Position numbers and translations under genes: made by a program. The notes under the pieces were generated by a model. The model saw nothing but the letters and a program-made list of their open reading frames with translations, was not told the origin of the DNA and made no database searches. This document shows positions 1 to 8,509 of a stretch of 64,000 nucleotides of DNA, piece by piece. The stretch's first letter is position 1; every line of letters begins with the position of its first letter. Source of the stretch: Streptomyces zagrosensis (GTDB lineage: Bacteria; Actinomycetota; Actinomycetes; Streptomycetales; Streptomycetaceae); the NCBI RefSeq assembly GCF_014203645.1, contig NZ_JACHJL010000002.1, forward strand, positions 1 to 64,000. The letters are read 5' to 3'.

Positions 1-6
1 CCGGTC

Positions 7-30
7 CCCTGTTGGAGCGGGGTTTTGTTT
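7..30 (+). terminator. possible terminator hairpin at window edge
   Basis: A short stem (CCCC ... GGGG) is followed by a T-rich run (TTTTG). It may end a gene lying left of the window. The rest of positions 1-247 holds no convincing gene: the open frames there have no ribosome site and no recognisable protein. Confidence 0.3.
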
Positions 31-247
31 CGCGCCTTCCGGCGTGTCCACTACGTTAGCGGATTTCCCCGGAGCTTCATAATCGAAGCTTTCGATTCGC
101 ATTCCGGCATGCCGAAATACATCCCGATCAAGGGCCGCGCAGTAATGGTGTGCCGCCGGTGCGGCGCGAGTGGCTGCCACAGAACCGTTACGGCGCCGTG
201 GCAACTCGGAGAACACTACGGATGGGCTCAGGGAGTGTCAACCTGCG

Positions 248-829
248 TCAGCCGAGGTCGCTGAGCCGGCCGCCGGCGTCCGGCTGGGCGTCCTCAACGC
301 GTCGCAGAAGGCGGGTCAGCAGCTCGCCGAGGAGGTGTCGTTCGACGGTGGTGAGGTCCTGGAGCAGGTCCTCTTCGAAGACAGTGGCCATGCGCATCGC
401 CTCAAGCCATTGCTCGCGGCCCTGATCGGTCAGTTCAACGATGACGCGGACGCGGTTGTTCTCATCGCGTTCCCGGGTCACCAGCCCCTCCGCTGCCATG
501 CGGTCGATCCGGTGCGTCATCGCCGCGGGGGTCAGCCCGAGCCGCTTGGCGAGGTCGCCGGGCCCCAGGCGGTACGGCGCCCCGGAGAGCACCAGGGCCT
601 TCAGGACCTCCCACTCGGTATTGCTGATGCCAAGGGTCGAGGTCTGACGGCCGTACGCGACGTTCATACGTCGGTTGAGGCGTTGGAGTGCGGAGACGAC
701 CTGCTCGACCTGGGGGTCGAGGTCGCGGAATTCGCGCTGGTAAGCCGCGATCTGTTCCTCAAGGCTCGGCTCGCTCGCACTGCCGCTCGGGCTGGGTGTC
801 TCGGGCATGCCGCGCAGTATGGCACGCAT
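248..829 (-). CDS. MarR-family transcriptional regulator
   Basis: The 193-residue protein has a winged helix-turn-helix. The recognition region is near residues 85-125 (LAKRLGLTPAAMTHRIDRM), followed by a wing containing RDENNRVRV, a variant of the MarR DxR signature. Flanking helices would dimerise. It diverges from a major-facilitator exporter, the usual arrangement for a MarR repressor controlling an efflux pump. The shared 107-base gap contains an imperfect palindrome (see 883-902). The order matches SCO4122/SCO4121 of S. coelicolor, a MarR/MFS multidrug pair as I recall it. Ligand is unknown; drug-like or phenolic inducers are typical of the family. An internal methionine at residue 8 (MPETPSP) is an alternative start. 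Confidence 0.9.
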   Translation of the reverse strand: MRAILRGMPETPSPSGSASEPSLEEQIAAYQREFRDLDPQVEQVVSALQRLNRRMNVAYGRQTSTLGISNTEWEVLKALVLSGAPYRLGPGDLAKRLGLTPAAMTHRIDRMAAEGLVTRERDENNRVRVIVELTDQGREQWLEAMRMATVFEEDLLQDLTTVERHLLGELLTRLLRRVEDAQPDAGGRLSDLG

Positions 830-882
830 CTCATTGGCATCGAAGTCCTTCTGTGTGTACTCTTAACTATCGAACTTTAGAT

Positions 883-902
883 CTGAAGTCTTGAGGCTTC
901 AG
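883..902. promoter_or_regulatory. candidate MarR operator between marR and MFS gene
   Basis: Arms CTGAAG and CTTCAG flank eight bases, and 16 of the 20 positions are palindromic. The site lies 34 bases before the GTG of the MFS gene and 53 bases from the MarR start, where a repressor could block both divergent promoters. That MarR binds here is inference from position. Confidence 0.5.
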
Positions 903-936
903 GTCTCCTCGTTGTCCGTCTCTACGATCTAGGTAG

Positions 937-2349
937 GTGAGTGTGACCACCGCGATGGGCGCCGCGTTGCGCCGTATCCAGCTTGGCAACGCGTTGAGCG
1001 CGTTCGGCAACGGCTTCACCGTCCCGTTCCTGTTCATCTATGTGGCGCAGGTACGCGATCTTGGTTCGGGCACTGCGGGCGTGGTGCTCGCGACGTTCGC
1101 CGTGGCCGCGCTCATCGTGCTTCCCGTGACCGGTCGCATCATCGACCGGCGAGGGCCGTTGCCTGTCGCCATCGCGGGCACTGTCGCTGCCGCCATCGGT
1201 TCCCTAGGCCTCGGGCTCGCGTCCCGTGAGCCATATGTGATCGCTGCGGCCGGCGTCCTCGGCGCGGGCATAGCCGTGATCCAGCCCGCGCTCGCCACAA
1301 TGATCGTGTGGTGCTCGACGCCGACGACGCGATCGCGCGCCTTCGCGACGCAGTTCTTCCTCAACAATCTCGGCCTCGGCCTCGGCGGCCTGCTGGGCGG
1401 ACTGCTCGTGGATACCGCGCACCCGTCGAGCTTCGTGCGGCTGTTCGCGATCGAGTCCGTGATGTTCCTCGTGCTGGGAGCGGCGATCGCCTCGGTGCGG
1501 CTCCCCCGGGTGCCGAAGGTAGCGGACGCGATACCGACCCAAGGGCCCGCCAAGGGCGGCTGGCGAGCGCTGCTCGCTGACCGGGCCATGGTGCAGCTGT
1601 GCGTCTTGGGCTTCGTGATGTTCTTCGCCTGCTACGGGCAGTTCGAGTCCGGACTCTCGGCATTTGCCGTGGAGGTCACTCGGATCTCACCCGCAACGCT
1701 GGGGGTGGCACTGGCCGCGAACACCGCGGTCATCGTGGTCGCGCAGTTCGTGGTGCTCAAGCTCGTCGAGCGGCGCCGCCGTAGCCGGGTGATCGCGCTG
1801 GTCGGGCTCATATGGACGGTCGCGTGGGTGACCGCTGGCGCCTCCGGCCTGGTGCACGGCAGCCAGGCGATCGCGACCGCCGCGATCATTTCGACATACG
1901 CATTGTTCGGGCTCGGCGAGGCGATGCTGTCTCCCACGGTCGCCCCACTGGTCGCGGATCTGGCTCCCGGTTCGCGCATCGGGCAGTACAACTCGGCGTT
2001 CGCGCTGGTCAAGCAGCTCGCGCTGGCGGTTGGGCCAGCGGTGGGTGGGCTCATGGCCGCAGGCGGTCTGTACGGGGCGTACATCGTGATGCTCATCGGC
2101 TGCTCACTCGGCATCACCGCACTGGCGTTGCGGATGGGGCGCCGGCTCACACCGGCCCAGGACAATCCGCACCGGTCCGCGGCCACCACCGCGACCGCTC
2201 TGGCTCCCGCCCCGCGGGTGGAGGCCGAGGGCGTCGAGTCGCTCTCGGGACCGGGACCGGAACGGATACCGAGCCCTGCCCATACCCATGCCCATGCCCA
2301 TGCTCCTGTTCCGGCGCCGGCACAGGAGGCAGTGACCACCGCCGCCTGA
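937..2349 (+). CDS. MFS multidrug-type efflux transporter
   Basis: This 470-residue membrane protein has about twelve hydrophobic segments. The loop after the second helix reads GRIIDRRGP, the MFS 'motif A' type signature. A proton-driven exporter of drugs or metabolites is the likely role. The GTG start follows a weak AGGTAG ribosome site. The cytoplasmic C-terminal tail (about residues 405-470) is Pro/Ala/His-rich and ends in an HAHAHA run made by tandem CCCATG hexamers near 2278-2302. That tail is longer and more repetitive than usual for the family. It is divergent from MarR, which probably represses it, and convergent with the SpoIIE gene. The substrate cannot be read from sequence. Confidence 0.9.
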   Translation: MSVTTAMGAALRRIQLGNALSAFGNGFTVPFLFIYVAQVRDLGSGTAGVVLATFAVAALIVLPVTGRIIDRRGPLPVAIAGTVAAAIGSLGLGLASREPYVIAAAGVLGAGIAVIQPALATMIVWCSTPTTRSRAFATQFFLNNLGLGLGGLLGGLLVDTAHPSSFVRLFAIESVMFLVLGAAIASVRLPRVPKVADAIPTQGPAKGGWRALLADRAMVQLCVLGFVMFFACYGQFESGLSAFAVEVTRISPATLGVALAANTAVIVVAQFVVLKLVERRRRSRVIALVGLIWTVAWVTAGASGLVHGSQAIATAAIISTYALFGLGEAMLSPTVAPLVADLAPGSRIGQYNSAFALVKQLALAVGPAVGGLMAAGGLYGAYIVMLIGCSLGITALALRMGRRLTPAQDNPHRSAATTATALAPAPRVEAEGVESLSGPGPERIPSPAHTHAHAHAPVPAPAQEAVTTAA

Positions 2350-2358
2350 ACCGAGGAA

Positions 2359-2409
2359 GGGAGGGCCGCTTCAGGGTGCGAACGGCAGCTATGGATGCGA
2401 GGCCCTCCC
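2359..2409. terminator. bidirectional hairpin between convergent genes
   Basis: Perfect nine-base arms GGGAGGGCC (2359-2367) and GGCCCTCCC (2401-2409) enclose a 33-base loop in the 82-base gap between the MFS and SpoIIE stop codons. There is no T-tract, which is common for terminators in high-GC actinobacteria. Confidence 0.45.
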
Positions 2410-2431
2410 AAGGCCAGGCGCGTACGGGCGG

Positions 2432-5284
2432 TTAGGTGCGGGGTAGGGCGAACTCGCACCAGACGGCCTTGCCGCCGTCCGGGGTGCGGCGGGAGCCCCA
2501 GGACGAGGCGATGGTGGCGATGATCGAGATGCCGCGGCCGGCCTCGTCCACCGGTTCGGCGCGGCGGCGCCGGGGCAGGTGGTCGTCTCCGTCCGTGACC
2601 TCGATGATCAGCCTGCGATCGGTGCGCCGTAGGCGCAGGCGCATCGGGGGTGTGCCGTGTTGGAGGGAGTTGGCGACGAGTTCGCTGGCGGCGAGGACGC
2701 CGAGGTCGCGGAGTTCCGTCGGGAACCGCCAGCTCGCGAGCACGCCCGAGGCGAAGGCGCGGGCGCGGGGTGCAGCCTCGATGCCGCCGAGCAGTTCGAG
2801 GGCGGCATTGTGGAACAGTTCGGCATCGTGTCCGGTGCGGGCGGGGTGCTGGAGCACCAGGACGGCGACGTCGTCATCGTGTTCCGCGGTGATGCCAAGC
2901 GCCCTGATCAGTCGATCGCACATCACCTGGGGTGAGCCGGTGGCGCCCGCGAACGCGCGTTCCAGCTCGGCCACACCGTCGTCGATGTCCTGATCGCGCC
3001 GCTCGACCAGGCCGTCCGTATACAAGACAGCGCTGGAGCCGGGGCCGAGCGGCATCGAGCTCGACGCGTGCTGCCATCCGCCGGTGCCCAGCGGTGGCCC
3101 GGTGGGCTCGGCGGCGCGCCGTACCGTGCCATCGGGGTCGCGGACGAGGATGGGCAGATGGCCGGCGGAGGCGTACAGGAGGCGACCCTCGTTGGGGTCG
3201 TGGACCGCGTAGACGCAGGTGGCGATCTGGCTGGCGTCGATCTCGGCCGCCAGTCCGTCGAGGAGTTGCAGTACCTCGTGCGGTGGCAGGTCGAGGCGGG
3301 CGTAGGCGCGTACGGCGGTGCGCAACTGGCCCATGACGGCCGCGGCGCGCAGGCCGCGGCCCATCACATCGCCGATGACCAGGGCGGTGCGGCCGGCGCC
3401 GAGGGTGATCACGTCGTACCAGTCGCCGCCGACCGCGGCGTCGGTGCCGCCGGGCTGGTAGGTGGCGGCCACGCGTAGGTCGTCGGGTTGCTCAAGTTCC
3501 TGTGGGAGCAGACTGCGCTGAAGGGTGACGGCGGCCTCACGCTGGCGGCGTTCGCTGACGCGCAGCCGCTCGACCGCCTCGACCTGGTCAGTGACGTCGG
3601 CGGCGTAGACGAGGACGCCCCGGTAGAAGGCCGCGGGCTGCTGATGCCGGTCAGCGGTGACGGCGGTGACAGCGGCTGGTGCTAGTGCGGCAGCCGGTGC
3701 TGATGTGACGACGGGGGTGTTGGCTGACGGGTCATTCGTTGCGGGGGTGTTCGCTGCGGGAACATTCGTTTCCGGAGCGTTCGTTGACAGAGCGTTCGTT
3801 GACGGAGTAGCGGCTGCTGGGGCGCGCGTTGCCGATGGGGCGGTGCCTGTCGGGCTGCTTTCCGGGAGGGCGTCACAGGGCTCGGTGGTGTCTGGTGCGC
3901 ACAGCGTGCTCCGGCCGTCCGGAACGCCGACGATCAGGTCGCCCGGGGCCGGGGCCGGCGTGGAGCTGGGCGGGCCAGCGTTCGGGGTGGTGTCGGCACC
4001 CGTTCGACCCCCTACTGCGCGGGCCTCGACTGAGTGGCCGTTACCTGCGCGCTCCCCGTCTGCGCGGTCTTGTGCACCGTCCCTGCCTGCGTTGTCCCTG
4101 CCCGCACCGTCCCTGCTGACATCGTGCATGCCCACGTCGCCGTTGCCGGTGGTTGCCGTTGGGTTTGGGTGTGCGGTGCTGTGCGTGTCAGAGGGCTGGG
4201 TGGTGGCCGGTGCCCAGGCGGTTTCGAGGTGCTCGTGGGCGGTCGTGATGGATGGCGCGACGCGGATGGGGGTGCAGGTGAAGGTGTAGTAACTGTCCCG
4301 GGTGCGCGTTCCGGGCGCGAGGCCGGCTACCGGCATTGCCGCCGACTCGTGTCGCGCAACACCCGGCAGTGCCGCGCCCAGCCGCGCAACCTCAACGTCC
4401 TGGGGCTCGGGCATGCCAAAGCCGCCGGTCTCCGGGTCGATGGCGAGGTCGATGTGCCGTACGCCCTCGGTGGCCAGGTCCATGAGCGGGTCGGCTGCTG
4501 CCTCCCTGATCGGGTCGGCGACGGGATCGGCCAGCTCGCCCACCGCGGGCCCGCCGCTGGATGCGCCACCAAGCGCGCCCTGAGCAGTCGGTGCAGTCGG
4601 GACGGTCGGTGTAGTCGGCCTTGGGGCCTGGCTCGTGGCCGCACTTCGCTCCGGGGTCGCGTCCCGCTGCGGGCTCGTGCCCTGCCCCGTTGAGCGGGTG
4701 TGGGGGCTGGCGGCGGATGGTGGCGTAGGAGGGTGGTGGGCATTGGCCAACGCGCCGGCGCCTGCGGCCGGGCGTGCGGCGGAGTGCTGGCCACGGTGCG
4801 GCGGATCAGCGGCGGGCGCGCCGGAGGGCGCGGGTGGCTTCGCTCCACCGTGGGGAACGCGGCGGGATTTGACCGTACGCGGCTTGCCGCTGCGCAGCAC
4901 CTGGTCCATCAGCGGCAGCACGCCCATTTCCTGAAGTTCGGGCAGCGCCTCGCGTGCGGTCAGGCCGGGCGAGCGGGTGCCGAAGAGGGCGGCGTACGCG
5001 TCGTTGACGTAGGCGATGCGGTGGTCCGGCCCGTAGACGATCGCCACCGGGGCCGGGACCTGGGTGAGCAGGGTCTGGAGGGACAGTTCTTCCAGGGTGG
5101 GGATGTCGCCGGTGTCGGAGCTGGCGTCCGAGCTGGTATCGGCGGCCGGGCCGGGTTCGCCGCGCTCGCCCCTGGCGGCGGGCACTGAGCCGCTGCCCGC
5201 CGACGGGGTCCGTGCGGCGTGGTCACCGCGGCCGGTACGTCGCTGGGAGCCAGGGAATCGGACGCTCCAACGCGTGAGTTTCAC
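2432..5284 (-). CDS. PAS-SpoIIE phosphatase with HATPase kinase-like domain
   Basis: The 950-residue protein has three parts. A PAS fold starts near 61-146 (APVAIVYGPDHRIAYVNDAY) and finishes with FYRGVLVYAADVTDQVEA at 553-571. A linker helix leads to a PP2C-like SpoIIE serine phosphatase (about 590-785; GGDWYD, VIGDVMGRG, YTDGLVE, DDDVAVLVL). A C-terminal RsbW-type HATPase domain occupies about 815-947. Such proteins dephosphorylate anti-anti-sigma factors while the HATPase part can act as kinase or anti-sigma. The PAS domain is oddly interrupted by two Pro/Ser/Thr/Ala-rich segments (147-330 and 344-552), with one PAS strand (YYTFTCTPIRV) stranded between them. The second insert contains Thr-Asn-Ala/Pro repeats. 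Signal and target sigma factor are unknown. Confidence 0.92.
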   Translation of the reverse strand: MKLTRWSVRFPGSQRRTGRGDHAARTPSAGSGSVPAARGERGEPGPAADTSSDASSDTGDIPTLEELSLQTLLTQVPAPVAIVYGPDHRIAYVNDAYAALFGTRSPGLTAREALPELQEMGVLPLMDQVLRSGKPRTVKSRRVPHGGAKPPAPSGAPAADPPHRGQHSAARPAAGAGALANAHHPPTPPSAASPHTRSTGQGTSPQRDATPERSAATSQAPRPTTPTVPTAPTAQGALGGASSGGPAVGELADPVADPIREAAADPLMDLATEGVRHIDLAIDPETGGFGMPEPQDVEVARLGAALPGVARHESAAMPVAGLAPGTRTRDSYYTFTCTPIRVAPSITTAHEHLETAWAPATTQPSDTHSTAHPNPTATTGNGDVGMHDVSRDGAGRDNAGRDGAQDRADGERAGNGHSVEARAVGGRTGADTTPNAGPPSSTPAPAPGDLIVGVPDGRSTLCAPDTTEPCDALPESSPTGTAPSATRAPAAATPSTNALSTNAPETNVPAANTPATNDPSANTPVVTSAPAAALAPAAVTAVTADRHQQPAAFYRGVLVYAADVTDQVEAVERLRVSERRQREAAVTLQRSLLPQELEQPDDLRVAATYQPGGTDAAVGGDWYDVITLGAGRTALVIGDVMGRGLRAAAVMGQLRTAVRAYARLDLPPHEVLQLLDGLAAEIDASQIATCVYAVHDPNEGRLLYASAGHLPILVRDPDGTVRRAAEPTGPPLGTGGWQHASSSMPLGPGSSAVLYTDGLVERRDQDIDDGVAELERAFAGATGSPQVMCDRLIRALGITAEHDDDVAVLVLQHPARTGHDAELFHNAALELLGGIEAAPRARAFASGVLASWRFPTELRDLGVLAASELVANSLQHGTPPMRLRLRRTDRRLIIEVTDGDDHLPRRRRAEPVDEAGRGISIIATIASSWGSRRTPDGGKAVWCEFALPRT

Positions 5285-5525
5285 AGAGGATTACCTCGCG
5301 GAGTCGTGGCGGAGCGGCGCACCGACGCGGGGTGGCGGACAACAGTGCGGGGATCGGCCCCCTGGGGAGTGCAGCAAACGTCCAAATCCTCGTGATTGTC
5401 ACTCTTTGCAGATACGAGCCCACCCATGGTCACACGTCCAGTGTGACCGACCGGACTGACATCCGTCAGACGCCAGTCACGCCGGGGGAGTTCCCGGCTC
5501 CGCCGTGCGCGGCGCAACGCGTGGA

Positions 5526-6905
5526 TCAGCTGGCTTCCGGATGGCGACCGGTGCCCGCGGCAAGTTGGAACTCGGCACGCGGGTGTTCCAGCGAGCCGAG
5601 CGAGACGATCTCCCGTTTGAACAGCCCGGCCAAGGTCCACTCGGCCAACACCCGGGCCTTTCGGTTGAGGGTCGGCACCCGACTGAGGTGGTAGGCGCGG
5701 TGCATGAACCAGGCGGGGTACCCCTTGAGCTTGCGGCCGTAGACGTGTGCCACGCCCTTATGGAGGCCAAGGGATGCGACGGAACCGACGTATTTGTGCG
5801 CGTAGTCGGTGAGCGGCTGGTCGCGCAGTGCGGCGAGTACGTTGCCGGCCAGCACCTTGGACTGGCGCACGGCGTGCTGGGCGTTGGGGGCGCAGAGCGC
5901 GCCGGATGCGTCCGAGGTGAGGTCGGGGACGGCGGCGGCGTCTCCGGCGGCCCAAGCGTGCTCGGCACCGTCCACCTGTAGCGCTGCGGTGCACGGCAGC
6001 CGCCCTCGGCTGTTCACGGGCAGATCGGTGGCGGCCAGGATCGGGTGCGGCTTGACGCCCGCGGTCCATACGAGCGTACGGGCGGGGAAGCGCGAGCCAT
6101 CGCTCAGGACGGCGACGCGGTTCTCGCACGAGTCGAGTCGGGTCTCCAGCCGCACATCGATGTTTCGGCGGCGCAACTCGCGTACGGCGTACTCGCCCAT
6201 CTCCTCGCCAACCTCCGGGAGGATGCGATCGGTGGCCTCGACTAGCACCCATTTCAAGTCATCCGGCGAGAGGTTGTGGTAATAACGCGCCGCGTATCGA
6301 GCCATGTCCTCCAGCTCACCGAGCGCCTCCACGCCCGCGTAGCCACCGCCGACAAATACGAAGGTGAGCGCGGCATCCCTGACCGCTGGATCGCGGGTGG
6401 ACGAGGCGATGTCGAGTTGTTCCAGGACGTGATTACGCAGCCCGATGGCCTCCTCTACGGTCTTAAACCCGATTCCATATTCGGCCAGTCCGGGGATCGG
6501 GAGGGTGCGGGAAACGGAACCTGGTGCGAGTACCAGCTCGTCGTAGTGAATGTCGATCGCACCGGTGCCTTCCTCGGCGCTGGCGAGAGTGCGGACAGAG
6601 GCGGTGCGGTTGGCATGGTCAATGGCCGTGGCCTCGCCTATGACCACCTGGCATCTAGGCAAGATCCGGCGCAGCGGCACCACCACATGGCGCGGCGAGA
6701 TCGAGCCAGCCGCCGCCTCGGGGAGAAACGGCTGGTAGGTCATATACGGCTCGGGGTCTACCACGATGACCTGGGCCTCGCCGCGCTTCAGCTTCCGCTG
6801 AAGGCGCAGCGCGGTGTACATCCCGACGTAGCCACCGCCGACAACAAGAATGCGCACGGGTTCCTTCACCCTCCCATGACGCACCGGTGGCCGGACTTTG
6901 TCCAC
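5526..6905 (-). CDS. ndh: type II NADH dehydrogenase (NAD(P)/FAD oxidoreductase)
   Basis: A 459-residue single-subunit NADH:quinone oxidoreductase. An N-terminal FAD-binding motif VVGGGYVGM and a second dinucleotide motif FVGGGYAGVE for NADH are both present. The C-terminal region (AEWTLAGLFKREIVSLGSLEH) is typical of the membrane-anchoring end of Ndh-2. It feeds electrons to menaquinone without pumping protons. The annotated GTG starts with MDKVRPP. A GTG nearer the first strand (VRILVVGGG) preceded by GAAGGAA is also possible. The gene diverges from the atrA-type regulator across 286 bases holding a GAACC-TTT-GGTTC repeat. The pairing is as in SCO4119/SCO4118. Confidence 0.92.
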   Translation of the reverse strand: MDKVRPPVRHGRVKEPVRILVVGGGYVGMYTALRLQRKLKRGEAQVIVVDPEPYMTYQPFLPEAAAGSISPRHVVVPLRRILPRCQVVIGEATAIDHANRTASVRTLASAEEGTGAIDIHYDELVLAPGSVSRTLPIPGLAEYGIGFKTVEEAIGLRNHVLEQLDIASSTRDPAVRDAALTFVFVGGGYAGVEALGELEDMARYAARYYHNLSPDDLKWVLVEATDRILPEVGEEMGEYAVRELRRRNIDVRLETRLDSCENRVAVLSDGSRFPARTLVWTAGVKPHPILAATDLPVNSRGRLPCTAALQVDGAEHAWAAGDAAAVPDLTSDASGALCAPNAQHAVRQSKVLAGNVLAALRDQPLTDYAHKYVGSVASLGLHKGVAHVYGRKLKGYPAWFMHRAYHLSRVPTLNRKARVLAEWTLAGLFKREIVSLGSLEHPRAEFQLAAGTGRHPEAS

Positions 6906-6945
6906 AGCCCCGACGAAATGTGTGACCGGAGGTCCCGGAGAAAGC

Positions 6946-6960
6946 GGAACCTTTGGTTCG
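6946..6960. promoter_or_regulatory. candidate AtrA/TetR operator in the ndh-atrA intergenic region
   Basis: The perfect arms GAACC (6947-6951) and GGTTC (6955-6959) are separated by TTT. The wider GGAACC-TTT-GGTTCG resembles the published AtrA-type palindrome GGAAT(G/C)-N3-(C/G)ATTCC at most positions and has the same three-base spacer. It sits 41-55 bases upstream of the ndh start, so autoregulation and control of ndh are plausible. This is inference. Confidence 0.4.
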
Positions 6961-7191
6961 GCCGCGGATGTGGAAGGTGTGCAGGTCAGCGCGTGGCCAC
7001 CGGGGATTGGTCCAGCGGCGAATCGGGAGAGAACGGCCGCGTACTCCGATCGAGGGGCGCTCCGGACGGAACTACCCCTTCATTCTTGACCTGGGCTCAA
7101 CTATGTTCGTACTTCGTCGGGGTATCGACACAGCTCCGACAGTCAGGGCGGGGAGTCTCCGGGGGGAGACGTCATTACCGGGGGATCGGTT

Positions 7192-8109
7192 ATGCACATT
7201 CAGAGTTCTCATTGGTCATCCAGCGTTGCTACGACAGACGGGGGCAATGGCCGTCACACGCCGCTACGCGTAGACGCACAGCGCAATCTTGAACACGTGC
7301 TGCGGGCTGCCCGCGAGGTCTTCGGAGAGCTGGGTTACGGGGCGCCGATGGAAGACGTCGCGCGCCGGGCCCGCGTCGGAGTCGGAACGGTCTACCGGCG
7401 GTTTCCCAGCAAGGACGTGCTGGTCCGCCGCATAGCCGAAGAGGAGACAGCGCGCCTCACCGACCAGGCGCGCGCTGCCCTCCGACAGGAGGACGAGCCG
7501 TGGTCGGCGCTCTCCCGTTTTCTGCGCACTTCGGTGGCGTCCGGCGCGGGCCGGCTGCTGCCACCACAGGTGCTGCGGGTGGGCGTTGACGTCGAGACGG
7601 AGGTGGAGGGAATACGGGTGCCGCATCAGCGGCAGTCCTCACCCGCCGCGCCGGAACTACGGCTCGTGGAACAGCGCAGCACGCCTGACCCGCTGGACGG
7701 GGTCGGGCGCGGAGTCGTGGCTGGTGCCGGCACGATCGTCGGTACGGGCCCGGTCTCGCCGGTCGCTGCCGCACCGACCATTTCGGCCACGCACTCAGCG
7801 CAGCCAGGACAGTCAGGACAGTCAGGAAACAGCCCGGTGCACGGCACAGTGACCGGGGTGAGCAACGGCACGGTGCTAGAGCACCACCCGGACGACGGTG
7901 GTGCTACGGCGCTGCTTGAGGTCGTCGGCAAGCTCGTGGAACGTGCACGGGCGGCGGGCGAGTTGCGGGTGGACGTCACGGTCGCAGATGTGTTGCTGGT
8001 GATTGCGACGGCAGCCCCGTCGCTGCCCGACGCAGCGCAGCAGGCGGCTGCATCGGCCCGGCTGCTCGACATTTTGCTGGACGGACTTCGGTCTCGCCCG
8101 GTGGGCTGA
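7192..8109 (+). CDS. atrA: TetR-family regulator, AtrA orthologue
   Basis: The N-terminal TetR helix-turn-helix is clear (about residues 30-85; FGELGYGAPMEDVARRARVGVGTVYRRFPSK). Identity as AtrA rests on the divergent ndh neighbour and the following ECF and AfsR-like genes, the order around SCO4118. AtrA activates actII-ORF4 and strR-type pathway activators in other streptomycetes and the GlcNAc transporter gene nagE2. The protein is 305 residues; I recall the family as somewhat shorter. The extra length is a Gly/Ser/Thr/Val-rich stretch at about 145-225 of the ligand domain, with GQSGQSGNS encoded by nine-base repeats. The ATG start is followed by a plausible leader MHIQSSH before the domain. 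Confidence 0.85.
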   Translation: MHIQSSHWSSSVATTDGGNGRHTPLRVDAQRNLEHVLRAAREVFGELGYGAPMEDVARRARVGVGTVYRRFPSKDVLVRRIAEEETARLTDQARAALRQEDEPWSALSRFLRTSVASGAGRLLPPQVLRVGVDVETEVEGIRVPHQRQSSPAAPELRLVEQRSTPDPLDGVGRGVVAGAGTIVGTGPVSPVAAAPTISATHSAQPGQSGQSGNSPVHGTVTGVSNGTVLEHHPDDGGATALLEVVGKLVERARAAGELRVDVTVADVLLVIATAAPSLPDAAQQAAASARLLDILLDGLRSRPVG

Positions 8110-8509
8110 GCAGGCCGACACCGCGCCGACGAGCGGTCAACACCCGGCACCCCATCGACCTCGGGGACGCTGGGGCCCGTGGTGAACGGGAGCGCTCGTC
8201 GCGCAAGGTTCACGGGCTGAGTGAATGCTGTGCGGGCGGCGGCCCGTCGCGACGTTGGTGCGTCGCGGCGGGCCGCCATCTGCGTATGGCGGGGCCTGGC
8301 GGCCCAAACGCGGCTGGGGTGGGCCGGCGGGGGTGACCGGGCGGGGGGTGACCGAGCGAGCTGGCCCCATACGGGTGAACGAGGGGGCTCACCCTTGCGA
8401 AGGGTCCCCGGAAGGGTGGTTGCTGAGGGAGAGACGGGTCCGGCCAGTGACGGCTGTGACACTCTTTGCCGCGTGTTTGGGTCTGTTGGCGTGTATGGGA
8501 GCTGTGGCT
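8110..8509. other. 400-base upstream region of the ECF gene
   Basis: The open frame of the ECF gene runs through most of this stretch, but its early part (repeated G/C-rich RRGG/AWRPK-type sequence) looks non-coding and lacks a ribosome site. I see no other gene and no clear terminator. The ECF promoter should lie here. Confidence 0.4.

Noticed and set aside
25..247. Short plus-strand frames at the left edge
   Set aside because: They overlap each other and the MarR gene end, lack ribosome sites, and resemble no protein.
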